Shown: positions 7,601 through 15,483, counted from the stretch's first letter. The stretch is DNA of 64,000 nucleotides from Paenibacillus lutimineralis (GCF_003991425.1 NZ_CP034346.1:3695501-3759500), one strand, 5' to 3'. The notes: a model not told the origin generated them from the letters alone. Translations and numbers: made by a program.

Positions 7601-9968
7601 CCGGCTGTTCGTCGACCGCGGCAAAATAATCATCATACCAGATCGGATCCCCGTTCTCATCATAGATTAACTGCGGTTCCCAATTCTCATCTAACTCGTA
7701 CTGATAATTTTTATAATAGAATTTATTCCCGAAGGCATTCGACATGAGATAGACCGTGCCCTGCGGGTTGATGACATTGCCTTCCCCGTCCTTATCGAGG
7801 CTGGTCGGATCAATAATCTGATCGCCGTACATTTGGAAGGACCGCATGTACATATGATCATGTGCTTCGAACACCATATCGATGCCCAGTTCATCAAAGA
7901 CCGGGATCAAATTTTTCTTGTAAAATTCAATGCGCTCGCCTTCCCATTGGGCTGAATTATCGCCTGCCGCATAAGGGGATTTATGGAAAGTAACGAACTT
8001 CCACTTCTTATCCGACTTCGCGACCGTATTTCTCATCCAGTCTACTTGGTTCCAGAACTGCTCATGCTGGTCGTCGTCCCAATTCACTGATCCATCATCA
8101 TTAAGCTTGCCATCAAATTGCGAATTATAGACCATATAGAGCGCATCCCCATATTCGAAGGCATAGACAGAACCGTCATGCGTCGCTGCGACCACTTTCC
8201 GCGGCAGATTGAAATGATTGTAGAAGTTATTGTTAGGTGTCGTCTCATCCCCATCATAGTCCTGAATCTCATGACCACCGAGAACCGGTACGAACGGCAC
8301 ATTCAGCAGTTCATCCTGAGCTACGCCGAGCATCCACTGCCACTGTTCCTCGAGGTCGCCGTTATCGACCAAATCCCCCGCATTAATCAGAAATTTCGGA
8401 TCCCCGATTAAGTCACGGGCCTTTTTGAACGTATCCGCCCATGGCTCGAAATCTTCCTTACTGGAAGCCTGCGAATCCGACCCAACGATGAAGCGGTAAG
8501 GCTGATGCTGTTCCGTATCGGTCGTGAAGGACCCAATTCCACTCCATTCCTGCCCGTTACCGACACGGAAGCGATACTTGGTACCCGGCTTCAAGTGATT
8601 AGCGGCTGCTTTGTGGCTGATGAACTTCGCTTTATGTCCTGTCGAGCGGTCGGCCTTGGACATAAATGTCTCGATCTCTTCCCCGGTACCTGTGAACTCC
8701 ATCGCCTCTTGTTCTGGAAATACTCCCCCCGTCATCCTGGAAGCTTCAACGACCTGTACTTTCGTATCCGTCATGATATCTGTGTACCATGCAAAAGCGA
8801 TTCCCGTCCTCGGATCAGTATTAAAGGTCATATTGATCAACTTCGGAATAAGTGGAGAATCCTGTGTCGTGAAGCTCCAGGATATATCTCTAACGAGAGG
8901 GACTCCATCTTCGGCAATGATCACTTGTCTCGGAATGGACACGGTATATGTAGCCCCATAGGTGAATTCCGGATGGTTAATGTGCAGCGTATTACCGCCG
9001 ACTGCAGCTGTCGCTTCAATTCTAATGCCATTCCCGTCGATAATACTTACGGACGACTCGCTGCGGATTGAAATATTCTTATTAAACTTGACGGTTAATG
9101 GCGCATCCGCTGCAACGCTCTCTTCACCATGCTTAGGGAGGTGTGAGAGATCAATCGTAGGAATGACCGGAGTCTTCCCTGCGATCGGATCGCCAGTTAC
9201 GTAAATATTTCGGATTCTACTAGAGCCTCCACCACCGATGCCTGAAGGATTATCCACCGTATTCGTTGGCAGGTTAGAATTGACAATCCAGCGGATGTAT
9301 AGCAATTCTTTATCGTCCGCGCCAGCAAGCGGGAGATCCTTCAACTTGCAGGTATCATTCGGACAGTTGTAGCTGGAGCTTGTATTCATCTGGATGATGC
9401 CGTTCTCCACATCTGTCCATGTTGCTTGATCCGTACTCATCTGCAGCTTGAAATCATTAGGTCCAGAACCAGATGAGTTCTGCTCAGATGATACAGCGAT
9501 ATTTTCAAATCCAGCAGTAGACAACGTCAGTAGCCAATACTTCTTGCCATTGCCCTGATCCCAACCCTGGTAGCTGATCTCCTGCTTACTGCCACTATAG
9601 TTCTCGAATACACCGCCAACATGGGTCAGAATGGAGGCCGACTGATACTTCCCGCCTGTAGCAACAAACGTGCCGTTATCCCCTTCATTCTGAAAGACCC
9701 ACTGCGCAATAACCTCCTGGCCGAGAGACTGGGCAACATATACAGCATCAGTCGCATTCGGTACGGAATCCAGTATTGGGACTGCGGTGACTTCACCTAT
9801 TAACTCCCCAGTGTTGTCCACGATATATCCCGGTGCGACTCCCTGTGCATGGTCTACTGGCGGCCCGTCAGCAGATACGATCCCTGCCATCTGGAACAGC
9901 AGCATAAAGATTAGTAATAGAGATAGGGACCGTCGCCATTTTGGCTTGACTAGGTTCTTCATTAGCAA
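4680..9968 (-). CDS. Giant surface protein: metallophosphoesterase, FN3 modules, GH8 glycosidase and SLH anchor in one chain
   Basis: The 1762 residues run without interruption. In order: signal peptide (1-33); a discoidin-like beta domain (about 40-265); a Big_5-type Ig domain (about 270-370); a purple-acid-phosphatase N-terminal FN3-like domain (about 375-480); a calcineurin-like phosphoesterase (about 489-800) with VGSDSQ, AGDLVDNG, LGGHE, FHKSP and EAHDHMY; FN3 domains (about 839-930 and 939-1025); a GH8 catalytic domain (about 1036-1440) with the acid Glu in TVSEAHGYGM and the ATDGDMDIAYALLL block; FN3 (about 1445-1530); a Gly/Ser/Pro linker; and three SLH repeats (1581-1762). It should be exported and held to cell-wall polymer. 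GH8 members cut beta-1,4-glucan, chitosan or xylan. The start is TTG, seven bases after GTGAGG; an ATG two codons later is possible. The divergent AraC gene is its likely regulator. Confidence 0.85.
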   Translation of the reverse strand: MLMKNLVKPKWRRSLSLLLIFMLLFQMAGIVSADGPPVDHAQGVAPGYIVDNTGELIGEVTAVPILDSVPNATDAVYVAQSLGQEVIAQWVFQNEGDNGTFVATGGKYQSASILTHVGGVFENYSGSKQEISYQGWDQGNGKKYWLLTLSTAGFENIAVSSEQNSSGSGPNDFKLQMSTDQATWTDVENGIIQMNTSSSYNCPNDTCKLKDLPLAGADDKELLYIRWIVNSNLPTNTVDNPSGIGGGGSSRIRNIYVTGDPIAGKTPVIPTIDLSHLPKHGEESVAADAPLTVKFNKNISIRSESSVSIIDGNGIRIEATAAVGGNTLHINHPEFTYGATYTVSIPRQVIIAEDGVPLVRDISWSFTTQDSPLIPKLINMTFNTDPRTGIAFAWYTDIMTDTKVQVVEASRMTGGVFPEQEAMEFTGTGEEIETFMSKADRSTGHKAKFISHKAAANHLKPGTKYRFRVGNGQEWSGIGSFTTDTEQHQPYRFIVGSDSQASSKEDFEPWADTFKKARDLIGDPKFLINAGDLVDNGDLEEQWQWMLGVAQDELLNVPFVPVLGGHEIQDYDGDETTPNNNFYNHFNLPRKVVAATHDGSVYAFEYGDALYMVYNSQFDGKLNDDGSVNWDDDQHEQFWNQVDWMRNTVAKSDKKWKFVTFHKSPYAAGDNSAQWEGERIEFYKKNLIPVFDELGIDMVFEAHDHMYMRSFQMYGDQIIDPTSLDKDGEGNVINPQGTVYLMSNAFGNKFYYKNYQYELDENWEPQLIYDENGDPIWYDDYFAAVDEQPEKKMFTDVSISDQVMKFTAYTAAVEDEGKAEAVGNGLIDYDHYGIKRTDSKPNQVEAAKVTLKGNNAVLTWTAPKNSKEPVRGFRIYEKNDKIKTYWSKYITIKEGQTDYSYTVEGINPGKNYDFIIKSVGRRDNSAPVEVSTLGGPVEQEPPSAPSSLEGTGASAFQINLTWNASPGTVSPLGYHIYRDGSLAGTTEATSYNDIGLKADTSYRYIVKAFNAEGIESLASNEIVVKTKQASEGEGPHKAFPQHTSYVQGSIKPNHVTQGQMDQTVERLYDEWKAKYLKKHPYLQKSDPAQYYVWYADGDWFEEEYDEELGVNYMATTVSEAHGYGMLITALMGGHDPDAKKYFDGLFRYFKAHPSEINPNLMAWKQGDTGTAIVDVDGVDSATDGDMDIAYALLLADSQWGSSGEINYLVEAKKVINAIMDYEVNQTDWMLRIADWATSGKWAAATRPSDFMLQHMKDYRNVTGDSKWDRVVDTTYGMINELYSGYSPDAGLLPDFVLKSDGKFVPAEPNFLESEYDGDYSYNSSRTPWRIGTDYLVTGDARAKDQLNTLNRWIRGVTNGDPDQILAGYKLDGSQALEEYGDITFSAPLMVSAMIDSSNQEWLNKLWDHNAAVRTEDDVYFGNNLRLLSMIVVSGNWWTPTIVDTEAPTEPTIERAEAVSSTVVDLKWTPSSDNLGVTGYKVYRNDQVISTTTKTEYRDTGLSAGTTYKYFVVAFDAAGNLSKMSNIRYVMTLQSSGGGPSGSTGGNNDGGTISPPKTTAPGSGTDVTPEPDKKPETPAPAKKSFSDVGKKYSWAKDAIEELAGAGIIKGTTEFTFEPGKYISRADFIVLLVRALGLEADFDANFTDVASGAYYYEALGIAKQLGIATGIGGNKFEPKAVISRQDMMVLTARALKLVGKMNEAGSAADLSKFRDSSKLTEYAVESVASLAKAGIILGDGRAIHPLESATRAEVAVMIHRIYTR

Positions 9969-9992
9969 CTCATTACCTCACTCTCCTAAAAA

Positions 9993-10006
9993 TTAAAGCG
10001 CTTTAA
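9993..10006. promoter_or_regulatory. 14-bp perfect palindrome before the surface-enzyme gene
   Basis: TTAAAGCGCTTTAA is a perfect dyad 25 bases before the start of the phosphoesterase-GH8 gene. Its AAAGCGCTTT core is like a cre or other LacI-family operator. A second related motif, GTAAGCGCTCAC, lies near 10141-10152. The roughly 390-base divergent gap holds no gene. Catabolite repression is inferred. Confidence 0.5.
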
Positions 10007-10320
10007 CTTTTGGGGCAGAAAGTATTCTTCTGATTGTGCGACTACGAGAAAACCTGCCCTTCTATTGCCCTGCCTCCCCCCTTCATCAGACATTCGCAAG
10101 TCGGCCATCGCTTATTCGCCGGATCTTGAGTTTACTATAGCGTAAGCGCTCACAAACATTCTCTACGTATTTTCTCAAAAACTTCGGTTTTCAACGTTTT
10201 CTGCTAAAATCATGAACCGCTTGCGATCTCTTATTATCCATCATGAATGTAAGCTCAAGATCATTGGCAAGTAAAATTGTGTAAAGGTTATTCAAACCAG
10301 ACTCTGGCATGCTATGATCA

Positions 10321-10335
10321 ATGTAAGCGCATTCC
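10321..10335. promoter_or_regulatory. cre-like site before the AraC regulator gene
   Basis: ATGTAAGCGCATTCC matches the degenerate cre consensus WTGNAANCGNWNNCW at all but the last base. It lies 27 bases before the AraC start codon, where CcpA binding would interfere with transcription. Confidence 0.45.
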
Positions 10336-10362
10336 GTCTTTAGACATATGGAGGGATTGGAA

Positions 10363-11214
10363 ATGGAAATAAACTTTTACGAATCAGAACTATTCTACAT
10401 TAGCCGTGAAAAAAAGATCCATTCCAGCATTCCTTCCCATCATTATCATGATGCTTATGAAATTTTGTATATCATTTCTGGTGAGCTGTATTATTTCATC
10501 GGGGACCGTACCTATCAGGTTGTTAGTGGGGTCCTTCTATTGATCAATATGAATGAGGTGCATCGATTAATCAATTCCAACGGGGCCGAGTATGAGAGGG
10601 TCACCTTATTGTTCAAGAAAGAAGCTCTTCAGTCTCTGTTGCCGGAAGCGGAAGACCTTGATCTGTTTAACTACTTCCGCTCTGACTCGAATGCAGTGAA
10701 GCTACGGGGTCATGAGCAAAATTTTGTTGAAGATCTATTTGATAAAATAATCCGCGAAGATACGAGTAACTCCACGAATAAGTCTGCTTCATCAGAGCTC
10801 TATGTGAGACTAATGCTGATGGAACTGCTGATCTTCATTCAACGGAAATTCGTTAACGGGCATAACGACTATTTTATCGAATCCAACCGCACCTATCGGC
10901 AAATCTCGCAAATTATTCATCATATTCATGAAAACTATAATCAGCGCCTGACATTAGAGGATATTTCAAAAAAGTTCTACCTAAGCCTGTCCCATTTAAG
11001 TCGTACCTTCAAGGAATCAACCGGTTTCACCTTTATTGAATACGTCAACAATGTCCGGGTGAAGGAAGCCTGCACCCTGCTGAAAAGTAGCAAACTCACT
11101 GTCTCAGAAATCGCCGAGCTTGTCGGCTTCGAAAGCCAAACTCACTTCGGTCGCATCTTCAAGTCCATCGTAGGTGTTCCACCGTTAAAGTATCGGAAGA
11201 TGAACTATAGTTAA
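10363..11214 (+). CDS. AraC-family transcriptional regulator with N-terminal cupin domain
   Basis: The ATG at 10363 lies seven bases after GGAGGG (10350-10355), giving 283 residues; the ATG at 10348 precedes the ribosome site. The N-terminal part is an AraC-binding cupin (SIPSHHYHDAYEILYI, then the ELYYFIGDRTYQ turns), expected to bind a small ligand. The last 100 residues hold two helix-turn-helix motifs: LTLEDISKKFYLSLSHLSR, and LTVSEIAELVGFESQTHFGR followed by FKSIVGVPPLKYRK. The gene is divergent from the phosphoesterase-GH8 surface protein, so it probably senses a sugar or polysaccharide breakdown product and activates that gene. This role is inference from position. Confidence 0.88.
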   Translation: MEINFYESELFYISREKKIHSSIPSHHYHDAYEILYIISGELYYFIGDRTYQVVSGVLLLINMNEVHRLINSNGAEYERVTLLFKKEALQSLLPEAEDLDLFNYFRSDSNAVKLRGHEQNFVEDLFDKIIREDTSNSTNKSASSELYVRLMLMELLIFIQRKFVNGHNDYFIESNRTYRQISQIIHHIHENYNQRLTLEDISKKFYLSLSHLSRTFKESTGFTFIEYVNNVRVKEACTLLKSSKLTVSEIAELVGFESQTHFGRIFKSIVGVPPLKYRKMNYS

Positions 11215-11225
11215 TAAATCTTAAA

Positions 11226-11263
11226 GAAGTAGACCGCCCCTATTAAGGTGTGCGATCTACTTC
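11226..11263. terminator. Terminator between AraC gene and esterase-like gene
   Basis: A 12-bp stem with one mismatch (11226-11237 with 11252-11263, GAAGTAGA/TCTACTTC) lies between two convergent genes. It could serve both directions. Confidence 0.6.
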
Positions 11264-11293
11264 ATTATTTGCCAGCTTGCGGCTGAACAATTC

Positions 11294-12724
11294 TTATTTA
11301 TTCCCACGCATATATTGCGGCGGATGAACATCATCGATCAAGAGCAGACCGTCATATTGATCTCTAGCGACAAGACTCTCTGGAATCCGACCCCAGCTGT
11401 AGGTGTACCTTGGTTCGAACATCCATGAATTGCCGCGCTCATTATTGCGATACTTAAGATCAATAAATGTATAAGGTGATTGGCTGGCTTTGGACACGAT
11501 CGATTCGATAGAGCCCTCTTCCAATGGAAGAACATCGTGGATCGCACCTGTATTATCTGCCGTCCGTCCGCTCACGGGATACAAGCCCAGAACATAGCTG
11601 TATTTCTTCCACTCTTCAGGCAGAAGTTCCCCCATCTGTTTCACTGGATAATAGGTTCCCATCACTTCACTATGTGCCTTCTGAATATGATCGTTATGCC
11701 CCCATACGATAAATTTCTCGTTCGGATACACTTCGGTCGCAAGCCAGATCAAGTTATCCAACATCGCTTGATCCCGCCATTCCATCGACTTCAGCAGATG
11801 TTCGGCGTAACCAGCATAATCTCCTTCTTCTAAGCTGCGATTCGATTTAATAGATATTTCTATATATTCATCGGCTACTCGAATGCGGTCCTGAAGGCTC
11901 CGCTCCAGCTGCTTCATGAGCATGGGATTAGACGGATAGAAAGCTTTGATGTGCTCCTCAGTACCTTTCGCCTTAAGTATACGAAGAGCTCCATTGTAGA
12001 CGCCCATCAAGTGGTTTTTATCTTTCTGATACGCTTCCAGATCAGTTCCTCCCGCATAGGCAGCAAGCTTCTCTTCCGTCTGCTTCAATCGTTCAGCCTG
12101 TTTCGCATCTGTAAGCCACTTACCATCCATGAGCGGAAATTGTGTCTGAATATCAAAGCCTGTCAGCATAAGCGGATTCTCGCTCGTCTGCGTATCTTTT
12201 AAATAGTCAAACAATGGGAGAATCTCCTTGCTCCACCACACGCCGAAGATTGAATCCTTCATCGTCCGTTCTGCGCTCTGACTACCTGCGTTCCCGTAAG
12301 CAATAGAAGCATTGTTCAATCCACTCTCGAAGGCTAGCACATTATAACCCATTTCTTCATGAAGATACTGAATCAGTCTTGTCTTGGCCTGATTAAACTC
12401 TGCTACGCCATGCGAGCTCTCGCCGAGGAATACAATCCGCTTATCGTGAAGAAGCGGCTTAAGCATCTCAAGATCCTTGAAGCTTCCTGGCTCGATCTTT
12501 CCTTCCACCGGCTTGATTGTCTCCAAGCGATAAACATGGTCCTTGGTCCAAGCTTCCCAATCAGCCAGCGTCTCCTGGTTAGTCCGTGCTACCTGCTGCG
12601 ACACGGCCTCACCCACAGGGTTCGTCTCTTGTGCATACACCGGAACTGCGCTTGCCCATAATTGTGTGCTTAATACAGTCGCTGCAATAACCCCTGCTAC
12701 CTTACGTTTATTCATCTGTATCAT
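11294..12724 (-). CDS. Exported erythromycin-esterase-family protein
   Basis: The ATG at 12724 is nine bases after AAGGGG, giving 476 residues; the ATG at 12733 abuts that site. There is a signal peptide (MNKRKVAGVIAATVLSTQLW, cut near VYAQE). The mature part has the EreA/EreB-type fold with FLGESSHGVAEFNQAK near the start, AFESGLNN, and VWGHNDH, which carry the catalytic His and Glu of the family. Family members include macrolide esterases, succinoglycan-biosynthesis-like proteins and many of unknown substrate. A signal peptide is not typical of the resistance enzymes, so macrolide resistance should not be assumed. The gene stands alone, convergent with the AraC gene. Confidence 0.8.
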   Translation of the reverse strand: MIQMNKRKVAGVIAATVLSTQLWASAVPVYAQETNPVGEAVSQQVARTNQETLADWEAWTKDHVYRLETIKPVEGKIEPGSFKDLEMLKPLLHDKRIVFLGESSHGVAEFNQAKTRLIQYLHEEMGYNVLAFESGLNNASIAYGNAGSQSAERTMKDSIFGVWWSKEILPLFDYLKDTQTSENPLMLTGFDIQTQFPLMDGKWLTDAKQAERLKQTEEKLAAYAGGTDLEAYQKDKNHLMGVYNGALRILKAKGTEEHIKAFYPSNPMLMKQLERSLQDRIRVADEYIEISIKSNRSLEEGDYAGYAEHLLKSMEWRDQAMLDNLIWLATEVYPNEKFIVWGHNDHIQKAHSEVMGTYYPVKQMGELLPEEWKKYSYVLGLYPVSGRTADNTGAIHDVLPLEEGSIESIVSKASQSPYTFIDLKYRNNERGNSWMFEPRYTYSWGRIPESLVARDQYDGLLLIDDVHPPQYMRGNK

Positions 12725-12933
12725 ATGAATCATCCCCTTGCGTTTATGTAATGTCCTCTGTACTTCTGTTTCTCCATTACCGTAGATCCTCTTTGCTCTT
12801 AGAAAGCACTATTTTCCATACTCGTTAGTTACATAGCCAGTTAGTCACTCCATTCTCGCCAGTCACCTAATCACTCTAGTTGCAACAGTTACGCCAGAAA
12901 ATATCCTAGAAGCATTGCTCTTAACTCAGCAAA

Positions 12934-13128
12934 CTACCCTTCCCAAAAAAGATCGTCCAGTGTACGCCCTAGTGCTTTGCATATAGAAACACAAAGGCTT
13001 AGAGATGGATTATATTTGCCAAGCTCTATCAGCCCTATCGTCTGTCTCGACACACCCACAATCTGCGCTAGTTCATCTTGGGACAGATCCTTCTCGACTC
13101 GCGCCATTTTCATTTTTAAATTTTTCAT
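12934..13128 (-). CDS. Small Xre-family regulator (64 residues)
   Basis: A single Cro/C1-type helix-turn-helix protein: DLSQDELAQIVGVSRQTIGL is followed by IELGKYNPSLSLCVSICKAL. A GAAGGAC site lies just before the ATG. It follows the DUF6773-type membrane protein gene by 20 bases on the same strand. Pairs of a compact Xre repressor and a small membrane protein are common in Bacillales and often autoregulated. The palindrome inside the promoter at 13720-13729 is a candidate operator. Confidence 0.88.
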   Translation of the reverse strand: MKNLKMKMARVEKDLSQDELAQIVGVSRQTIGLIELGKYNPSLSLCVSICKALGRTLDDLFWEG

Positions 13129-13148
13129 GGTGTCTGTCCTTCACGCCC

Positions 13149-13688
13149 CTATTCAATAAGATCGCTATCATCAAGATCGTTGGCTGAACGGCGCTTACTC
13201 AGCTTATTCATCACAAGATGGCTAACCGCTGTCAGCATGACAAAGAAAGGAATATACATGATCAGACTGGCGGCAAAGACACTAAGGAAGTATTTCACTT
13301 GGAGCGCGCCATCTCCATCCGCAAAAAGATATGCACTGCGGAATCCAAAGAACAAAGCTAGAAATAAGCCTGAAGCAAGGCCGGTCACGAGCTGCTTCTT
13401 GGTCACGGAGAAACGATGCGTCTGATCATGTACCTCTACCTCATCAGAGTATACCCCTGAGCTGACACTCCGTATCATAGAGTAGAGCCCCGTTACGATA
13501 AGAATGGCAAGTTCCACCCATACCGACTGTTTCTCCATGAAGAAGAACGTCTTCACAATCACCGATATACTGCAGATAATCAACGTCAGTATCCATGCTT
13601 CCTTCGCAATCTGATTTTTCAGATTCACAATCCGCTCATCCTGCACGGACTTCCGCTTAAACCAACTCATATCCCATACCACCCTCAT
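13149..13688 (-). CDS. DUF6773-type membrane protein
   Basis: About 179 residues (or 173 if the internal ATG at 13670 is used; both have a plausible ribosome site, GAGGAAA and GGTGG). The start MSWFKRK with DERIVNLKN nearby is typical of this uncharacterised family. Four hydrophobic helices are visible, in two pairs (LTLIICSISVIVKTFFF and VELAILIVTGLYSMI; VTGLASGLFLALFFGF and FFVMLTAVSHLVM). The C-terminus is charged and cytoplasmic (NDLDDSDLIE). It is cotranscribed with the downstream Xre regulator. Function unknown. Confidence 0.75.
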   Translation of the reverse strand: MRVVWDMSWFKRKSVQDERIVNLKNQIAKEAWILTLIICSISVIVKTFFFMEKQSVWVELAILIVTGLYSMIRSVSSGVYSDEVEVHDQTHRFSVTKKQLVTGLASGLFLALFFGFRSAYLFADGDGALQVKYFLSVFAASLIMYIPFFVMLTAVSHLVMNKLSKRRSANDLDDSDLIE

Positions 13689-13712
13689 AATAATTTCCTC
13701 TTTCTGATTTTG

Positions 13713-13741
13713 ATTATAACGATATATCGGACATTTTGCAA
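13713..13741 (-). promoter_or_regulatory. Sigma-A promoter with palindrome in the spacer
   Basis: On the minus strand TTGCAA (13736-13741) and TATAAT (13713-13718) are exactly 17 bases apart, directly ahead of the membrane protein and Xre genes. The spacer holds the perfect palindrome CGATATATCG (13720-13729). A repressor bound there would block polymerase. The Xre protein of the same operon is the obvious candidate, by inference. Confidence 0.7.
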
Positions 13742-13860
13742 TATATATATGTCATTTGGTTTTATATATTATTCTTAATGACATATTATATGTGCGTTGA
13801 GCTATTGCGTAGGGAAATATGATGAGGGCGAAATAGATGATGGAAAACTATGGAAACATA

Positions 13861-13953
13861 TCATTCAAACATGGCGATCGACCGATCAACGACCACCGCT
13901 ACATTTCGAAATCCCAGCCGCGTGGCTTCGTCTAGTTCCGCTTTCCTCGCCAT
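13861..13953 (-). other. Possible 30-codon open frame or gene remnant
   Basis: An ATG-to-TGA frame of 30 codons reads like ordinary protein (MARKAELDEATRLGF, then NVAVVVDRSIAMFE). It has no ribosome site and matches nothing I recognise. It may be a remnant or chance. The rest of the 670-base gap holds the hairpin at 13977-14018 and the repeat element at 14089-14275. Confidence 0.2.
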
Positions 13954-13976
13954 GATAGAACACAAGTGAATCAAAG

Positions 13977-14018
13977 AGAGTCCTCCTTATCTTTAAAAAA
14001 AAGATAAAGAAAGACTCT
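13977..14018. terminator. Terminator-like nested hairpin
   Basis: AGAGTC pairs with GACTCT (13977-13982 with 14013-14018) and an inner TTATCTT/AAGATAA pair surrounds an A-run. TTTTCGGG follows on the plus strand. No gene obviously ends here. Confidence 0.4.
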
Positions 14019-14088
14019 TTTCGGGTTTGTCATATTCGCGATGGTTAAGCTTTGTTCATACATGACCCCTGACAGCGTCGCTAACAAT

Positions 14089-14275
14089 TCTAACGAAACG
14101 TGGTATCGCTATTTGCACCAAAAAAGCCTACTAAAAACTCTAACGAAACAGGGTATCGTTATTTGGCCAAATTGGCGACTTTAAGCCCGCATTTAACCCG
14201 AATAGCGATATGTAGTTTCGTTAGAATTTATTTACCTCAAAATGTAGGGCAATAGCGTTATGTAGTTTCGTTAGA
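14089..14275. repeat. Four-unit palindromic repeat element, copy 1
   Basis: Two forward units of the pattern TCTAACGAAAC, three bases, GTATCG-N-TATTT (14089-14114 and 14139-14164) are followed by two reverse-complement units (14201-14225 and 14251-14275). Starts of same-direction units are exactly 50 bases apart, and the spacers are also related (both forward spacers carry A-runs then GCCT). The whole can fold into one long interrupted stem. Two more copies lie at 62113-62332 and 63244-63462. Confidence 0.85.
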
Positions 14276-14359
14276 GCTAAGCTATAAAGCTTGCATCAGC
14301 GGTTTTCTGCACTGCGGACGAAAAGATGCTTTTTTGTACCTTCTTATAACAGTAGGATG

Positions 14360-14917
14360 TTATTGAATTACAATCCCCCCCAGAATTCCCGTCAGAACCA
14401 TGAGAAGAACCGGGTTCATCTTCCATTTTCTTAATACATACAAAGATACCGCAAAAAAAGCTACGGCAATCCAATCCACTTTGGCAGCCATGCTTATTTC
14501 TGAAATCCCAAGTAACGTTAATAGCAATATTGTTGTAGCAGCAGAAATAATAAGCCCCAGCGAGACTGCTCTCAAGACATTTAAGGTTTCAAATACATAG
14601 ACAGATTTATTGTATCTTTGGATAAAGCGATACAGCAAAATAGAAATACCGACACCTGAAATCACGCAACCGAAAGTTGCAATCATTGCGCCAGGTATCC
14701 CTGCTATCCGTAGCCCTACAAACGTAGAAGTGTTTACAGCTAATGGACCAGGTGTCATCTGCGAAATGGTAATGATATCGGTGAAAACTTGCTGCGATAT
14801 CCAGGCATATTTTTCAACCGCCAGTTCCTGAATGAAAGGAATGATTACGTAGCCACCCCCGATGCTGAACAAACCGATCTGTAAAAAGGCCAGTAACAGC
14901 TGCCATAATTCCCCCAT
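14360..14917 (-). CDS. chrA: Chromate transporter family protein, one half (CHR domain)
   Basis: A 185-residue single CHR-domain protein: FSIGGGYVIIPFIQE near the start and SQMTPGPLAVNTSTFVGLR are the family's conserved blocks, with five or six membrane helices following. Full-length ChrA exporters have two such domains; short ones work as a pair encoded in tandem, and the other half is immediately upstream, sharing one base (TAATG). An AAAGGCGG site precedes the ATG. The likely function is export or transport of chromate or a similar oxyanion. The true substrate of short CHR pairs is often unproven. Confidence 0.88.
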   Translation of the reverse strand: MGELWQLLLAFLQIGLFSIGGGYVIIPFIQELAVEKYAWISQQVFTDIITISQMTPGPLAVNTSTFVGLRIAGIPGAMIATFGCVISGVGISILLYRFIQRYNKSVYVFETLNVLRAVSLGLIISAATTILLLTLLGISEISMAAKVDWIAVAFFAVSLYVLRKWKMNPVLLMVLTGILGGIVIQ

Positions 14918-15483
14918 TATTTCTGCCGCCTTTCGTTAAGCCACACTCGTACAAAGCATAAGAAGCAGCTCGCTATAAGAATAATAGCCACATTGATCTC
15001 AAAGATGAAATTTGCCAAAAATGCAGTCGGGATCAACAAAGTAAGGAATAAAGAACGTTCCTTGATCAACAACATGCTCATATCAACAACGAAATCAACG
15101 ATAAGGGCGGCTACACCTGCCTGCATTCCTCTCAATACTGAAATGACTAATGGATTCGCCGAAAAATCAGCATAGAACATAGAGATGAATATCAATATGA
15201 CGAAGGATGGTAGGACAGCAGCAATACAACTGATTACAGCTCCAGCCATTCCCGCTAACCGAAATCCTACGAGAGTTGACAAGTTGATTGCGATAGCCCC
15301 TGGTGAAGACTGTGCAATTGCAGCCATATCGACAAGCTCAGCTTCGCTGAACAGTTTTTTTCTAGATACAAAATACTTCCTTATCATTGGAACAACAACA
15401 TACCCGCCTCCAAATGTAAATGTGCTGATAAACAAATTGATGCCTAGAAGCCAGATATATAGTTTGGTTCTTTGGCTTATCAT
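14917..15483 (-). CDS. chrA: Chromate transporter family protein, other half (CHR domain)
   Basis: The ATG at 15483 follows GGAGGTGGTCAG; the upstream ATG at 15501 precedes the ribosome site and was not used. The 188 residues carry STFTFGGGYVVVPMIRK and AQSSPGAIAINLSTLVGFR, the CHR signatures, with the usual helix pattern. Stop and start codons of the two halves share a base, so they are probably made in equal amount. A LysR-family regulator is divergent from this gene, an arrangement that suggests it controls the pair. Confidence 0.88.
   Translation of the reverse strand: MISQRTKLYIWLLGINLFISTFTFGGGYVVVPMIRKYFVSRKKLFSEAELVDMAAIAQSSPGAIAINLSTLVGFRLAGMAGAVISCIAAVLPSFVILIFISMFYADFSANPLVISVLRGMQAGVAALIVDFVVDMSMLLIKERSLFLTLLIPTAFLANFIFEINVAIILIASCFLCFVRVWLNERRQK

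Noticed and set aside
11294-12724. Macrolide resistance gene
   Set aside because: Only family-level similarity to erythromycin esterases; the signal peptide and lack of mobile context argue for another role.
14089-14275. CRISPR-like array, because of 26-base repeats with 24-base spacers
   Set aside because: Only two units per direction, the other two are inverted, the spacers are similar to one another, and no cas genes are near.
14360-15483. Single chrA gene broken by a frameshift
   Set aside because: Both halves have their own ribosome site and start and share one base at the junction; tandem short CHR genes are a known normal form.
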